Shown here: positions 1-4,335 of the stretch, piece by piece
How the letters are laid out: each line of letters opens with the position of its first letter
Numbering within the stretch: the stretch's first letter is position 1
NCBI GenBank assembly: GCA_900548595.1
Contig: URLB01000122.1
Span: 1-5,724, forward strand
Direction of reading: 5' to 3'
From: an uncultured Eubacteriales bacterium
Lineage (GTDB): Bacteria; Bacillota; Clostridia; Lachnospirales; Anaerotignaceae
DNA length: 5,724 nt
Position numbers and translations under genes: made by a program
Notes under the pieces: model-generated
What the model saw: only the letters and a program-made list of their open reading frames with translations
What the model was told of the DNA's origin: nothing
Database searches by the model: none

Positions 1-290
1 CTGTTTCAAAAAATGAACGGGCTGAAGTGTTGGTAATGACTATTGACGAATATGAGGCGGTAAGGCTCATAGATTTGGAAAATATGAGTCAGGAACAATG
101 TGCTGAAAGCATGAATGTTTCCAGAACCACAGCCCAGTCCATATATAACAATGCCAGATACAAGTTGGCGTTGTGTCTGATAAAGGGGTATGAACTGCGT
201 ATTGAAGGTGGAGATTATATTTTTTGCGAAGAAAAAGCAAAGAGATGTGAATCATGCCACAGGAAATGCGCTGCAAATAACAGTTTATAA
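1..290 (+). CDS. DUF134 / UPF0251 family DNA-binding protein (5' end outside window)
   Basis: Predicted small DNA-binding protein of the DUF134 (UPF0251) family. The frame is open from the first bases of the window (first whole codon at 3), so the N-terminus, which in this family carries a PRP-K-C-R type segment, is missing; about 95 residues are visible. The family signature 'MTIDEYEAVRLIDLE' is followed by a sigma-70 region 4-like helix-turn-helix (EQCAESMNVSRTTAQSIYNN) and then 'LRIEGGDY', the usual end of the conserved domain. A short tail holds four cysteines (FCEE, CESCHRKC) that could bind metal or an iron-sulfur cluster. The GTG at 27 lies inside the conserved domain and is not the true start. 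The stop is 27 nt before the NifX-like gene, with no terminator between, so the two are probably co-transcribed. DUF134 genes are often found beside NifX-like genes in anaerobes. A regulatory role is inferred; target unknown. Confidence 0.88.
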   Translation, partial: VSKNERAEVLVMTIDEYEAVRLIDLENMSQEQCAESMNVSRTTAQSIYNNARYKLALCLIKGYELRIEGGDYIFCEEKAKRCESCHRKCAANNSL

Positions 291-304
291 TTTTATAATC
301 AAAT

Positions 305-309
305 GGAGG
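305..309 (+). promoter_or_regulatory. Ribosome binding site that fixes the NifX-like start at 318
   Basis: GGAGG with an 8-nt spacer to ATG 318. An in-frame ATG at 303 overlaps this site and would add five residues (MEEYN) that the family does not have, so 318 is preferred. Confidence 0.8.
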
Positions 310-317
310 AATATAAT

Positions 318-716
318 ATGAGAATAGCAGTAACTTACGAAAACGGAAATATATTTCAGCATTTTGGACATACAGAACAGTTCAAAATATACGAGGTAGA
401 AGGTTCTGAAATAAAAAACAGTGAAGTGGTTGATACAAACGGAAGCGGACATGGCGCTTTAGCTGATTTTCTTAAGGAGAGAAAAGTTGATAAGCTTATT
501 TGCGGAGGAATAGGCGGAGGCGCAAAGGCTGCTCTTGCCGAAGTGGGAATCGAGCTTTTCGGAGGAGTAACGGGAAGCGCTGATGAGGCTGTTGAGGCTT
601 GCCTTGAAGGAAAACTTTCATTCAATCCGGATATTGAATGTGCTCATCATGAACATGAACATCATGGAAACTGCGGAGAACATGGATGCGGCGGACACAA
701 CTGCGGAAATCATTAA
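318..716 (+). CDS. Dinitrogenase iron-molybdenum cofactor (NifX/NafY-like) family protein with His/Cys-rich tail
   Basis: 132-residue protein of the Nitro_FeMo-Co family (NifX, NafY and the C-terminal domain of some NifB proteins). In the family the fold binds iron-sulfur or FeMo-co precursors; many non-diazotrophic anaerobes carry stand-alone members of unknown cargo. The sequence shows the typical start 'MRIAVTYENG', the 'HFGHTEQFKIYEV' segment (about residues 15-27), 'GHGALADFL' (45-52) and 'ICGGIGGGAKAAL' (61-73), followed by 'GIELFGGVTGSADEAVEACLEGKL'-type ending split across residues 77-100. Residues 108-132 form a low-complexity tail with four Cys and eight His, probably a metal-binding extension. 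The start is ATG 318, set by GGAGG at 305-309. It lies 27 nt after the DUF134 gene and 6 nt before the DUF6472 gene, so it is the middle gene of an operon. No nif structural genes are in view, so a role in nitrogen fixation should not be assumed; iron-sulfur or metal trafficking is the safer inference. Confidence 0.9.
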   Translation: MRIAVTYENGNIFQHFGHTEQFKIYEVEGSEIKNSEVVDTNGSGHGALADFLKERKVDKLICGGIGGGAKAALAEVGIELFGGVTGSADEAVEACLEGKLSFNPDIECAHHEHEHHGNCGEHGCGGHNCGNH

Positions 717-722
717 TCGGAT

Positions 723-908
723 ATGAAACAGATAAAATCAAACTGTGAGATGTGCGAATACTATATTTATGACGATGAATACGACTATTACTACTGTGAT
801 ATGGAGTTAGACGAAGACGAGATGTATGACTTTGTAACAGGTAATTTCGGAGATTGCCATTATTTCAGATATAGAAATGAATACAGATCGGTAAACAGAC
901 AGATATAA
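723..908 (+). CDS. DUF6472 family small four-cysteine acidic protein
   Basis: 61-residue, strongly acidic and tyrosine-rich protein. Cysteines at 8 and 11 (NCEMCEYY), 25 (YYCDMELDEDEM) and 45 (GDCHYF) have the spacing of the DUF6472 family found in Clostridia and suggest a zinc- or iron-binding site; function unknown. ATG 723 is 6 nt after the NifX-like stop and has no clear Shine-Dalgarno sequence, so translation is probably coupled to the gene upstream. The stop codon (906-908) is already inside the upstream arm of the operon terminator. Family assignment is from the recalled pattern Y-D-E-E-Y...C-x-M-x-L-D-E-D-E-M; the gene itself is well supported by position and composition. Confidence 0.82.
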   Translation: MKQIKSNCEMCEYYIYDDEYDYYYCDMELDEDEMYDFVTGNFGDCHYFRYRNEYRSVNRQI

Positions 909-942
909 AAAAGCGCGGATTTTTAAAAATCCGCGCTTTTTT
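907..942 (+). terminator. Strong intrinsic terminator of the DUF134-NifX-DUF6472 operon
   Basis: Perfect inverted repeat: GCGCGGATTTTT (913-924) directly followed by AAAAATCCGCGC (925-936), flanked by six A (907-912) and six T (937-942). The GC-rich base and the T-run give a classic terminator; the flanking A-run would allow function from the other strand too. It begins within the stop codon of the DUF6472 gene. Confidence 0.92.
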
Positions 943-964
943 GTTCATTTTGCGTAATGTAATG

Positions 965-973
965 CATATTATA
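965..973 (+). promoter_or_regulatory. Possible sporulation-sigma -10 element upstream of sigK
   Basis: CATATTATA matches the SigK -10 pattern CATAnnnTA in full and the SigE -10 pattern (CATACAnT) in five of seven fixed positions. It lies 33 nt before the TTG start in the only untranslated stretch between the upstream terminator and sigK. No AC dinucleotide for a SigK -35 is found 16-17 nt upstream, and the region is AT-rich, so this is a weak call. Confidence 0.25.
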
Positions 974-990
974 TAAAAGACCGTTAATTT

Positions 991-999
991 AAGGGGTGA
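991..999 (+). promoter_or_regulatory. Ribosome binding site that sets the TTG start of sigK
   Basis: AAGGGGTGA ends 6 nt before TTG 1006. The in-frame codon 997-999 is TGA, so translation cannot begin further upstream; no ATG or GTG occurs in the next 25 codons. This forces a TTG start. Confidence 0.75.
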
Positions 1000-1005
1000 A
1001 CGGTT

Positions 1006-1677
1006 TTGTCCGTATTCTTCCATGGATCGTCGGTATGCTTTCCAAAGCCGTTAAGCGAAGAAGAGGAAACCCGTTATTTAGACAGGTATAAAAACGGAGA
1101 TACGCAAGCAAGAAATATACTCATAGAACACAATCTTAGGCTTGTTGCCCATGTGGCTAAAAAATATACGGCAGGAGGGCGATTTTCATCCGTAGACTTT
1201 GACGATATAGTGTCAATAGGTACGATTGGTTTAATAAAAGGTATAGATTCATTTAATACTGATAAAAACGTAAGGCTTGCAACCTATGCGGCAAGATGCA
1301 TAGAAAATGAAATATTAATGTATATAAGAAGTTCGAAAAAATATATGAACGACGTTTTTTTACAAGACCCTGTCGGACATGATTTTGACGGAAATGAAAT
1401 AACGGTGATGGATATAGTAAAAACAGACGATGATCCCGTTCCCGAACAGGTAAGTACAAAAATGGAGATTATACAAATGCTTGACGACATGAAAGAAGTA
1501 CTTGATGATAGGGAAAGAAAAATAATTTATTTAAGATATGCCCTTGGCGGCGGCGATGAAGTTACCCAAAGAGAAATAGCAAAAATGATGAACATATCAC
1601 GTTCCTATGTTTCCAGAATAGAAAAAAAGGCGCTGGGTAAAATAAGCGCTAAAATGAATAGTAAAAGGAAGCCCTGA
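1006..1677 (+). CDS. sigK: RNA polymerase sporulation-specific sigma factor SigK
   Basis: Sigma-70 family factor that directs late mother-cell transcription in sporulation (coat and spore maturation genes). 223 residues from TTG 1006. 'FPKPLSEEEE' (12-21) is the SigK N-terminal signature; region 2 follows with 'ARNILIEHNLRLVAHV' (35-50), 'SIGTIGLIKGIDSF' (70-83) and 'LATYAARCIENEILMYIR' (91-108); then 'LQDPVGHDFDGNEI' (119-132), and region 4 with helix-turn-helix 'TQREIAKMMNISRSYVSRIE' (187-206). These favour SigK over SigE (which has an ALPPPL start). Only 11 residues precede FPKPLS, with no long hydrophobic pro-sequence as in Bacillus pro-SigK; a TGA at 997-999 rules out a longer start. The gene is not split by a skin-like element. 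Between 'AKKY' and 'SIGTIG' there is a stretch (TAGGRFSSVDFDD) about four residues longer than usual. It is a single-gene unit between two terminators. Confidence 0.9.
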   Translation: MSVFFHGSSVCFPKPLSEEEETRYLDRYKNGDTQARNILIEHNLRLVAHVAKKYTAGGRFSSVDFDDIVSIGTIGLIKGIDSFNTDKNVRLATYAARCIENEILMYIRSSKKYMNDVFLQDPVGHDFDGNEITVMDIVKTDDDPVPEQVSTKMEIIQMLDDMKEVLDDRERKIIYLRYALGGGDEVTQREIAKMMNISRSYVSRIEKKALGKISAKMNSKRKP

Positions 1678-1685
1678 TGGGCTTC
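1668..1685. terminator. Hairpin shared by the convergent sigK and zinc-ribbon genes
   Basis: GAAGCCC (1668-1674), loop TGAT, GGGCTTC (1679-1685): a 7-bp stem whose loop contains the sigK stop codon. On the minus strand the stem is followed by CTTTTACTATT, a modest T-run, so it fits best as the terminator of the zinc-ribbon gene (stop at 1698-1700). On the plus strand no T-run follows at once. Confidence 0.5.
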
Positions 1686-1697
1686 GTACATATATCG

Positions 1698-2066
1698 TTA
1701 TCTTAATTTTTTTCCACAGCGAGGGCAGTAATCAAATCCTCTGTCAACTATGGTTCCGCAGTTTGGACAGCGGTTTTCATAATATCCGTTATTTACAGGC
1801 GTCAGATCCGATGACGAAATAATTACGTCTTTACCTTTCGCAATTTCCTTTCCTCTTTCTTCATTTAAAATATAAAGACTTCCGCAACATTCCATCTCAA
1901 CATAATACTTTTTATTCCATTTAAAAAAAGGTATGAAAAACAGACTCAAACAAGTGTATGTCATATAAACTACGGCTTTTCCCGCATTTCCGCAGTATGG
2001 ACATACAATACTTACAAGCTGTTCAAATTTTTTTCTTCCTTCTGTTATTCCCATAATAAAAAACAT
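1698..2066 (-). CDS. Zinc-ribbon domain-containing protein
   Basis: 122-residue soluble protein with two zinc-ribbon-like parts. The first has CPYCG (22-26) and a CC pair (60-61) framing an aromatic 'YMTYTCLSLFFIPFFKWNKKY' type segment (34-54, here slightly hydrophobic), the hallmark of a widespread clostridial family starting MFFIMG. The second is a standard C-terminal ribbon, CPNCG (100-104) and CPRCG (114-118) ending KKLR. The family function is unknown. The start is ATG 2066: AGGTGA-type Shine-Dalgarno (GAGG at 2077-2074) with a 7-nt spacer, and the MFFIMG N-terminus is conserved; the frame remains open 27 codons further upstream but without a ribosome site. It is convergent with sigK and divergent from gap, so it is a one-gene unit. 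Confidence 0.85.
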   Translation of the reverse strand: MFFIMGITEGRKKFEQLVSIVCPYCGNAGKAVVYMTYTCLSLFFIPFFKWNKKYYVEMECCGSLYILNEERGKEIAKGKDVIISSSDLTPVNNGYYENRCPNCGTIVDRGFDYCPRCGKKLR

Positions 2067-2084
2067 TTTATCACCTCGGAATAT

Positions 2085-2113
2085 ATTGTAGTTTATTATT
2101 GTCATAAGGACAA
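2085..2113 (-). promoter_or_regulatory. Possible promoter of the zinc-ribbon gene
   Basis: On the minus strand TTGTCC (2113-2108), a 17-nt spacer and TACAAT (2090-2085) resemble a vegetative SigA promoter (4/6 and 5/6 matches). The predicted transcript would start near 2078, giving a very short leader of about 12 nt that just includes the Shine-Dalgarno sequence. The -35 hexamer is part of the GGACAAG box at 2108-2121. Confidence 0.35.
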
Positions 2114-2121
2114 GTATATTT
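2108..2121 (+). repeat. GGACAAG box, copy 1 (candidate SpoIIID site)
   Basis: GGACAAGTATATTT. With its flanks (AAGGACAAGT, 2106-2115) it matches the published SpoIIID pattern WWRRACARNY at all ten positions. The second copy lies exactly 120 bp downstream and differs at one of 14 bases. It overlaps the proposed -35 of the zinc-ribbon promoter, a position suited to repression. The match is short, so function is inferred. Confidence 0.35.
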
Positions 2122-2196
2122 GAATGTGTAAATGGGTATTTTATCATATTATAAACAAATTTTTATTAATTAGCTGTTTTATAAATTTCCAGATTG

Positions 2197-2205
2197 TGCT
2201 ATACT
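2197..2205 (+). promoter_or_regulatory. Extended -10 promoter of gap
   Basis: TGCTATACT: an extended TGn motif directly before TATACT (2200-2205, 5/6 match to TATAAT). The -35 region (TTTTAT at 2177-2182, 17-nt spacer) is poor, as is usual for extended -10 promoters. The start would be near 2212, giving a leader of about 70 nt. Confidence 0.65.
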
Positions 2206-2212
2206 AAACCTA

Positions 2213-2253
2213 AATAGATTAGCAAATGGACAAGAATATTTTTCAAATCTATT
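2213..2253 (+). promoter_or_regulatory. Inverted repeat in the gap leader
   Basis: AATAGATT (2213-2220) and AATCTATT (2246-2253) are perfect 8-bp inverted arms separated by 25 nt. They begin at the predicted transcription start and end before the Shine-Dalgarno sequence. As RNA this would be a weak AU stem at the 5' end of the mRNA; as DNA it could be an operator. The second GGACAAG box sits within the loop. Confidence 0.3.
2228..2241 (+). repeat. GGACAAG box, copy 2 (candidate SpoIIID site)
   Basis: GGACAAGAATATTT, 13 of 14 identical to copy 1 at 2108-2121 in the same orientation. It matches WWRRACARNY at nine of ten positions. It lies about 16 nt downstream of the predicted gap transcription start, where a bound protein would be expected to block transcription. 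Confidence 0.33.
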
Positions 2254-2281
2254 ATTACATTACTTACTAGGAGGAATAATT

Positions 2282-3289
2282 ATGGTAAAAGTTGGAATTA
2301 ACGGCTTCGGTCGTATCGGAAGACTTGTTCTCCGCGCTTCTCTTACGAGAGATGACGTTCAGGTAGTAGCTATCAATGACCCGGCAATCAGCGTTGGTTA
2401 TATGGTTTATATGATGAAATATGATTCCGCTCAGGGTCGTTTCCAGGGTGAAGTATCGGAAAAAGACGGTAAGCTTGTCGTAAACGGAAAAGAGATTACA
2501 GTATACTCATTATTTGACCCTGCGGAAATCCCTTGGAAAGAAGCAGGCGCAGAATATATTGTTGAGTCTACAGGACTTTTTACAACAACGGAAAAAGCTT
2601 CGGCTCATTTCAAAGGCGGCGCAAAGAAAGTTGTTATTTCGGCGCCTTCATCGGATGCGCCTATGTTTGTTATGGGTGTAAACAATGATAAGTATACGTC
2701 TGATATGAATGTAATATCAAATGCGTCATGTACAACAAACTGCCTTGCTCCTCTTACTAAGGTTATTAATGATAATTTCGGTATTGTAGAAGGTCTTATG
2801 ACAACTGTTCATTCTACAACAGCTACACAGAAAACTGTTGACGGACCTTCAAAGAAGGACTGGAGAGGCGGAAGAGCGGCTTCTGCTAATATCATCCCTT
2901 CATCAACAGGCGCAGCTAAGGCTGTAGGTAAGGTTATCCCTGAACTTAACGGAAAACTTACAGGTATGAGCTTCCGTGTTCCTACAATTGACGTTTCTGT
3001 TGTAGATTTAACATGCAGACTTGCAAATCCCGCAACATACGATGAAATTAAGGCTGCTGTTAAGAAAGCGTCTCAGAACGAACTTAAAGGAATTCTTGAC
3101 TATACAGAGGACGATGTAGTATCAAGTGATTTCCTCGGAGATCCTCATACATCTATTTTTGACGCAAAAGCAGGTATTGCTCTCAATGATAACTTTGTGA
3201 AACTTGTAAGCTGGTATGACAATGAATGGGGCTACAGCAACAAAGTAGTTGACCTCATCAGTTATATTGCAAAGGTTGACGCTAAGTAA
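2282..3289 (+). CDS. gap: Glyceraldehyde-3-phosphate dehydrogenase, type I (NAD-dependent)
   Basis: Cytosolic glycolytic enzyme that oxidises and phosphorylates glyceraldehyde 3-phosphate to 1,3-bisphosphoglycerate with NAD+. 335 residues, the normal family length. The Rossmann motif 'INGFGRIGRL' (6-15) is followed by Asp33 in 'INDPA', which favours NAD over NADP; 'VISAPSSDAPMFVMGVN' lies at 118-134; the active site 'SNASCTTNCLAPL' carries catalytic Cys150, with His177 in 'TTVHSTTATQ'; 'GGRAASANIIPSSTGAAKA' (197-213) and Arg232 form the phosphate sites; 'WYDNEWGYSNKV' (311-322) is the C-terminal signature. 'NDPAISVGYMVYMMKYDSAQG' type sequence (32-52) places it with GapC-like enzymes rather than the Bacillus GapA type. 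Start ATG 2282 has AGGAGG at 2269-2274 with a 7-nt spacer. It is monocistronic here: no pgk or tpi follows, and a terminator begins 27 nt after the stop. Confidence 0.98.
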   Translation: MVKVGINGFGRIGRLVLRASLTRDDVQVVAINDPAISVGYMVYMMKYDSAQGRFQGEVSEKDGKLVVNGKEITVYSLFDPAEIPWKEAGAEYIVESTGLFTTTEKASAHFKGGAKKVVISAPSSDAPMFVMGVNNDKYTSDMNVISNASCTTNCLAPLTKVINDNFGIVEGLMTTVHSTTATQKTVDGPSKKDWRGGRAASANIIPSSTGAAKAVGKVIPELNGKLTGMSFRVPTIDVSVVDLTCRLANPATYDEIKAAVKKASQNELKGILDYTEDDVVSSDFLGDPHTSIFDAKAGIALNDNFVKLVSWYDNEWGYSNKVVDLISYIAKVDAK

Positions 3290-3315
3290 TTAATGAATTA
3301 AATCAAAAAACAGTA

Positions 3316-3342
3316 AAAGCCAACGTTTTAAACGTTGGCTTT
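3316..3342 (+). terminator. Intrinsic terminator of gap
   Basis: AAAGCCAACGTTT (3316-3328), one T, AAACGTTGGCTTT (3330-3342): 13-nt perfect arms. In RNA the centre opens to an AU loop above the GCCAACG/CGTTGGC stem. It is followed by a broken T-run (ATCAATTATTT), so termination may be incomplete and some transcripts could read into the hairpin cluster downstream. Confidence 0.75.
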
Positions 3343-3360
3343 ATCAATTATTTGAGATTT

Positions 3361-3504
3361 AGCGGCAATAAAACCCATGGTCCTACCAAGGGTGAGATAA
3401 AGAAACAAGTGATGTGATGACAAACTTTCATAACCCCTCTGAGGGGTCAGCAATAACTGACCCTTCTAGGGTCTGAGAAAACCACTAGTGAACTAGTGGT
3501 TTTT
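3361..3504 (+). ncRNA. Cluster of hairpins, candidate structured RNA or relic of an IS200/IS605-type end
   Basis: Non-coding stretch between gap and the DUF2007-like gene with four clear stems. A: ACCC/GGGT plus TGGT/ACCA around loop CCT (3373-3393, one A-A mismatch). B: ACCCCT/AGGGGT (3433-3446 region, arms 3433-3438 and 3442-3447). D: GACCCT/AGGGTC (3459-3473, loop TCT). E: AAAACCACTAGT/ACTAGTGGTTTT (3478-3503), followed by a short T-run and thus a terminator. A purine-rich, unpaired linker (about 3394-3432) joins A and B. No open frame with a start and ribosome site lies here and no confident promoter was found. I do not recognise a known RNA family. Alternatives are a small RNA made by read-through from gap, or a decayed hairpin-rich transposon end. 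Confidence 0.35.
3478..3504. terminator. Bidirectional 12-bp terminator stem
   Basis: AAAACCACTAGT (3478-3489), GA, ACTAGTGGTTTT (3492-3503), then T and A on the plus strand. On the minus strand the stem starts two nt after the stop of the DUF2007-like gene (3506-3508) and ends in TTTTCTC. It can therefore end transcription from both sides. Base pairs GT/AC at the tip probably open to make the loop. Confidence 0.8.
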
Positions 3505-3505
3505 A

Positions 3506-3787
3506 TTATAAAAGATCACTTATCAAAGATATGGCTTTTTCAAAAACGGAATTGTCAACATACATGGAGTAGTTTATGTCATGTTCACCATGCATGCCGT
3601 ATGTTGCGTGGCTGTTGAGGAACAGTTGTGTAAGAAAAGTACCGGTTTTGTGATTTCCTACAGTTTCTTCCAAGTAAGCTATGCCATTGCTATTTAGTCT
3701 GTTTTTTATAAGACAAAATTTTTCTATTGATGTTACTGTACAAAGCAGTCTGGTGCTGTTATTTTTGCAGTTATTTTGTTTTGACAT
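3506..3787 (-). CDS. DUF2007-like small protein
   Basis: 93-residue soluble protein. The N-terminal half, 'LLCTVTSIEKFCLIKNRLNSNGIAYLEE' split over residues 13-40, has the beta-helix-beta pattern of DUF2007 (putative signal-transducing) proteins, in which a strand is followed by a helix that scans 'IKNRL..NGI' and a second strand. The C-terminal half carries 'INYSMYVDNSVFEKAISLI', the usual closing strand and helix. A central insertion (about 42-68) holds several His residues. No catalytic motif is evident and the function is unknown. Start ATG 3787 is chosen for GGGAG at 3801-3797 with a 9-nt spacer; a TTG seven codons upstream lies on top of that site. It follows the coiled-coil gene by 95 nt on the same strand and ends at the 3478-3504 terminator, so the two may be co-transcribed. 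Confidence 0.7.
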   Translation of the reverse strand: MSKQNNCKNNSTRLLCTVTSIEKFCLIKNRLNSNGIAYLEETVGNHKTGTFLTQLFLNSHATYGMHGEHDINYSMYVDNSVFEKAISLISDLL

Positions 3788-3882
3788 CCGAACACACTCC
3801 CGTTTCAAAAATCAGATTGCTTTAGATATATACGATTAAAAATTTTCATTTTGCATATATTCTTATTGATTGCGGCTTGATT

Positions 3883-4161
3883 TCAACTGTTTTTAACATA
3901 TTCGATTTTCTCATTAAGCTCGGCTATTAATGATTTTATATCATCTATTTTGGCGGCTGTTTCTTCGATGTCGTTAGGAATACAATCTCTGTATTCATAG
4001 TACATTTTTTGTCCCATCTCACTGAATAATCTTGCCATTTCTCTTTCTTTGGAGCCTATTTCAGCTGAAAGCTTTGCAATACTTGCAGCGTCTTTTGCTT
4101 TAGAACCGGCCTCGTTTGCTACGGAACCGCCCTTTTTTGCCATATCGTCAAAAAATCCCAT
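3883..4161 (-). CDS. Small coiled-coil protein (MGFFD family, no zinc ribbon)
   Basis: 92-residue hydrophilic protein. 'MGFFDDMAKKGGSVANEAGSK' at the start (residues 1-21) leads into a Lys/Ala-rich helix, 'IAKLSAEIGSKEREMARLF' (28-46), then 'MGQKMYYEYRD' (49-59), and a final helical stretch (64-90) with heptad-like hydrophobics (I, I, L, I, L, I). The layout resembles the N-terminal half of a common clostridial type (MGFFDxxxK, 'IxKLxxxIxxxExxIxxLYxxIGxxYY') that usually ends in a CxxC zinc ribbon. Here that ribbon is absent; the only Cys is at 60, and no ribbon is found in other frames after the stop, so it is not a simple frameshift. Start ATG 4161 has AAGGAG (4175-4170) with an 8-nt spacer; the GTG at 4170 overlaps the site. 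Function unknown. Confidence 0.75.
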   Translation of the reverse strand: MGFFDDMAKKGGSVANEAGSKAKDAASIAKLSAEIGSKEREMARLFSEMGQKMYYEYRDCIPNDIEETAAKIDDIKSLIAELNEKIEYVKNS

Positions 4162-4222
4162 TATTAACACTCCTTTTCCGTATTTCGGCGATTAGTGTAG
4201 TTATTTTTTATCTGCTAACTTA

Positions 4223-4251
4223 ATTATACATTGGCTGAGGATAGACTGCAA
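4223..4251 (-). promoter_or_regulatory. Vegetative promoter of the coiled-coil gene
   Basis: Minus strand: TTGCAG (4251-4246), 17-nt spacer, perfect TATAAT (4228-4223). Predicted start near 4216, with a leader of about 55 nt to ATG 4161. The -10 is exact and the spacing ideal; the -35 matches at three positions. Confidence 0.6.
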
Positions 4252-4335
4252 CAAAAGAAAAATACTGACGATAAGAAGCTTTACAAAACGGATAAAAATG
4301 AGAATGGCTTTATATATAAGAGTTAGTTTATGGTG

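Noticed and set aside
356..625. Minus-strand open frame opposite the NifX-like gene
   Set aside because: Ser/Pro/Ala-rich shadow of a well-recognised gene, no ribosome site. The similar minus-strand frames at 67-276 and 1253-1490 were dropped for the same reason.
913..936. 24-bp perfect palindrome considered as an operator
   Set aside because: Directly after a stop codon and followed by a T-run, so a terminator explains it fully.
1006..1677. Skin-type element or its attachment site in sigK
   Set aside because: The frame is continuous through the position where the element is inserted in Bacillus, and no recombinase gene is present.
2148..2153. Minus-strand TATAAT as -10 for the zinc-ribbon gene
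   Set aside because: No acceptable -35 at 16-18 nt; the TTGTCC-N17-TACAAT pair nearer the gene is better.
3286..3416. Short plus-strand frame ending in NKTHGPTKGEIKKQVM, thought of as the tail of a TnpB-like transposase
   Set aside because: No similarity to TnpB C-terminal motifs that I can recognise, no start codon, and it runs through the gap terminator.
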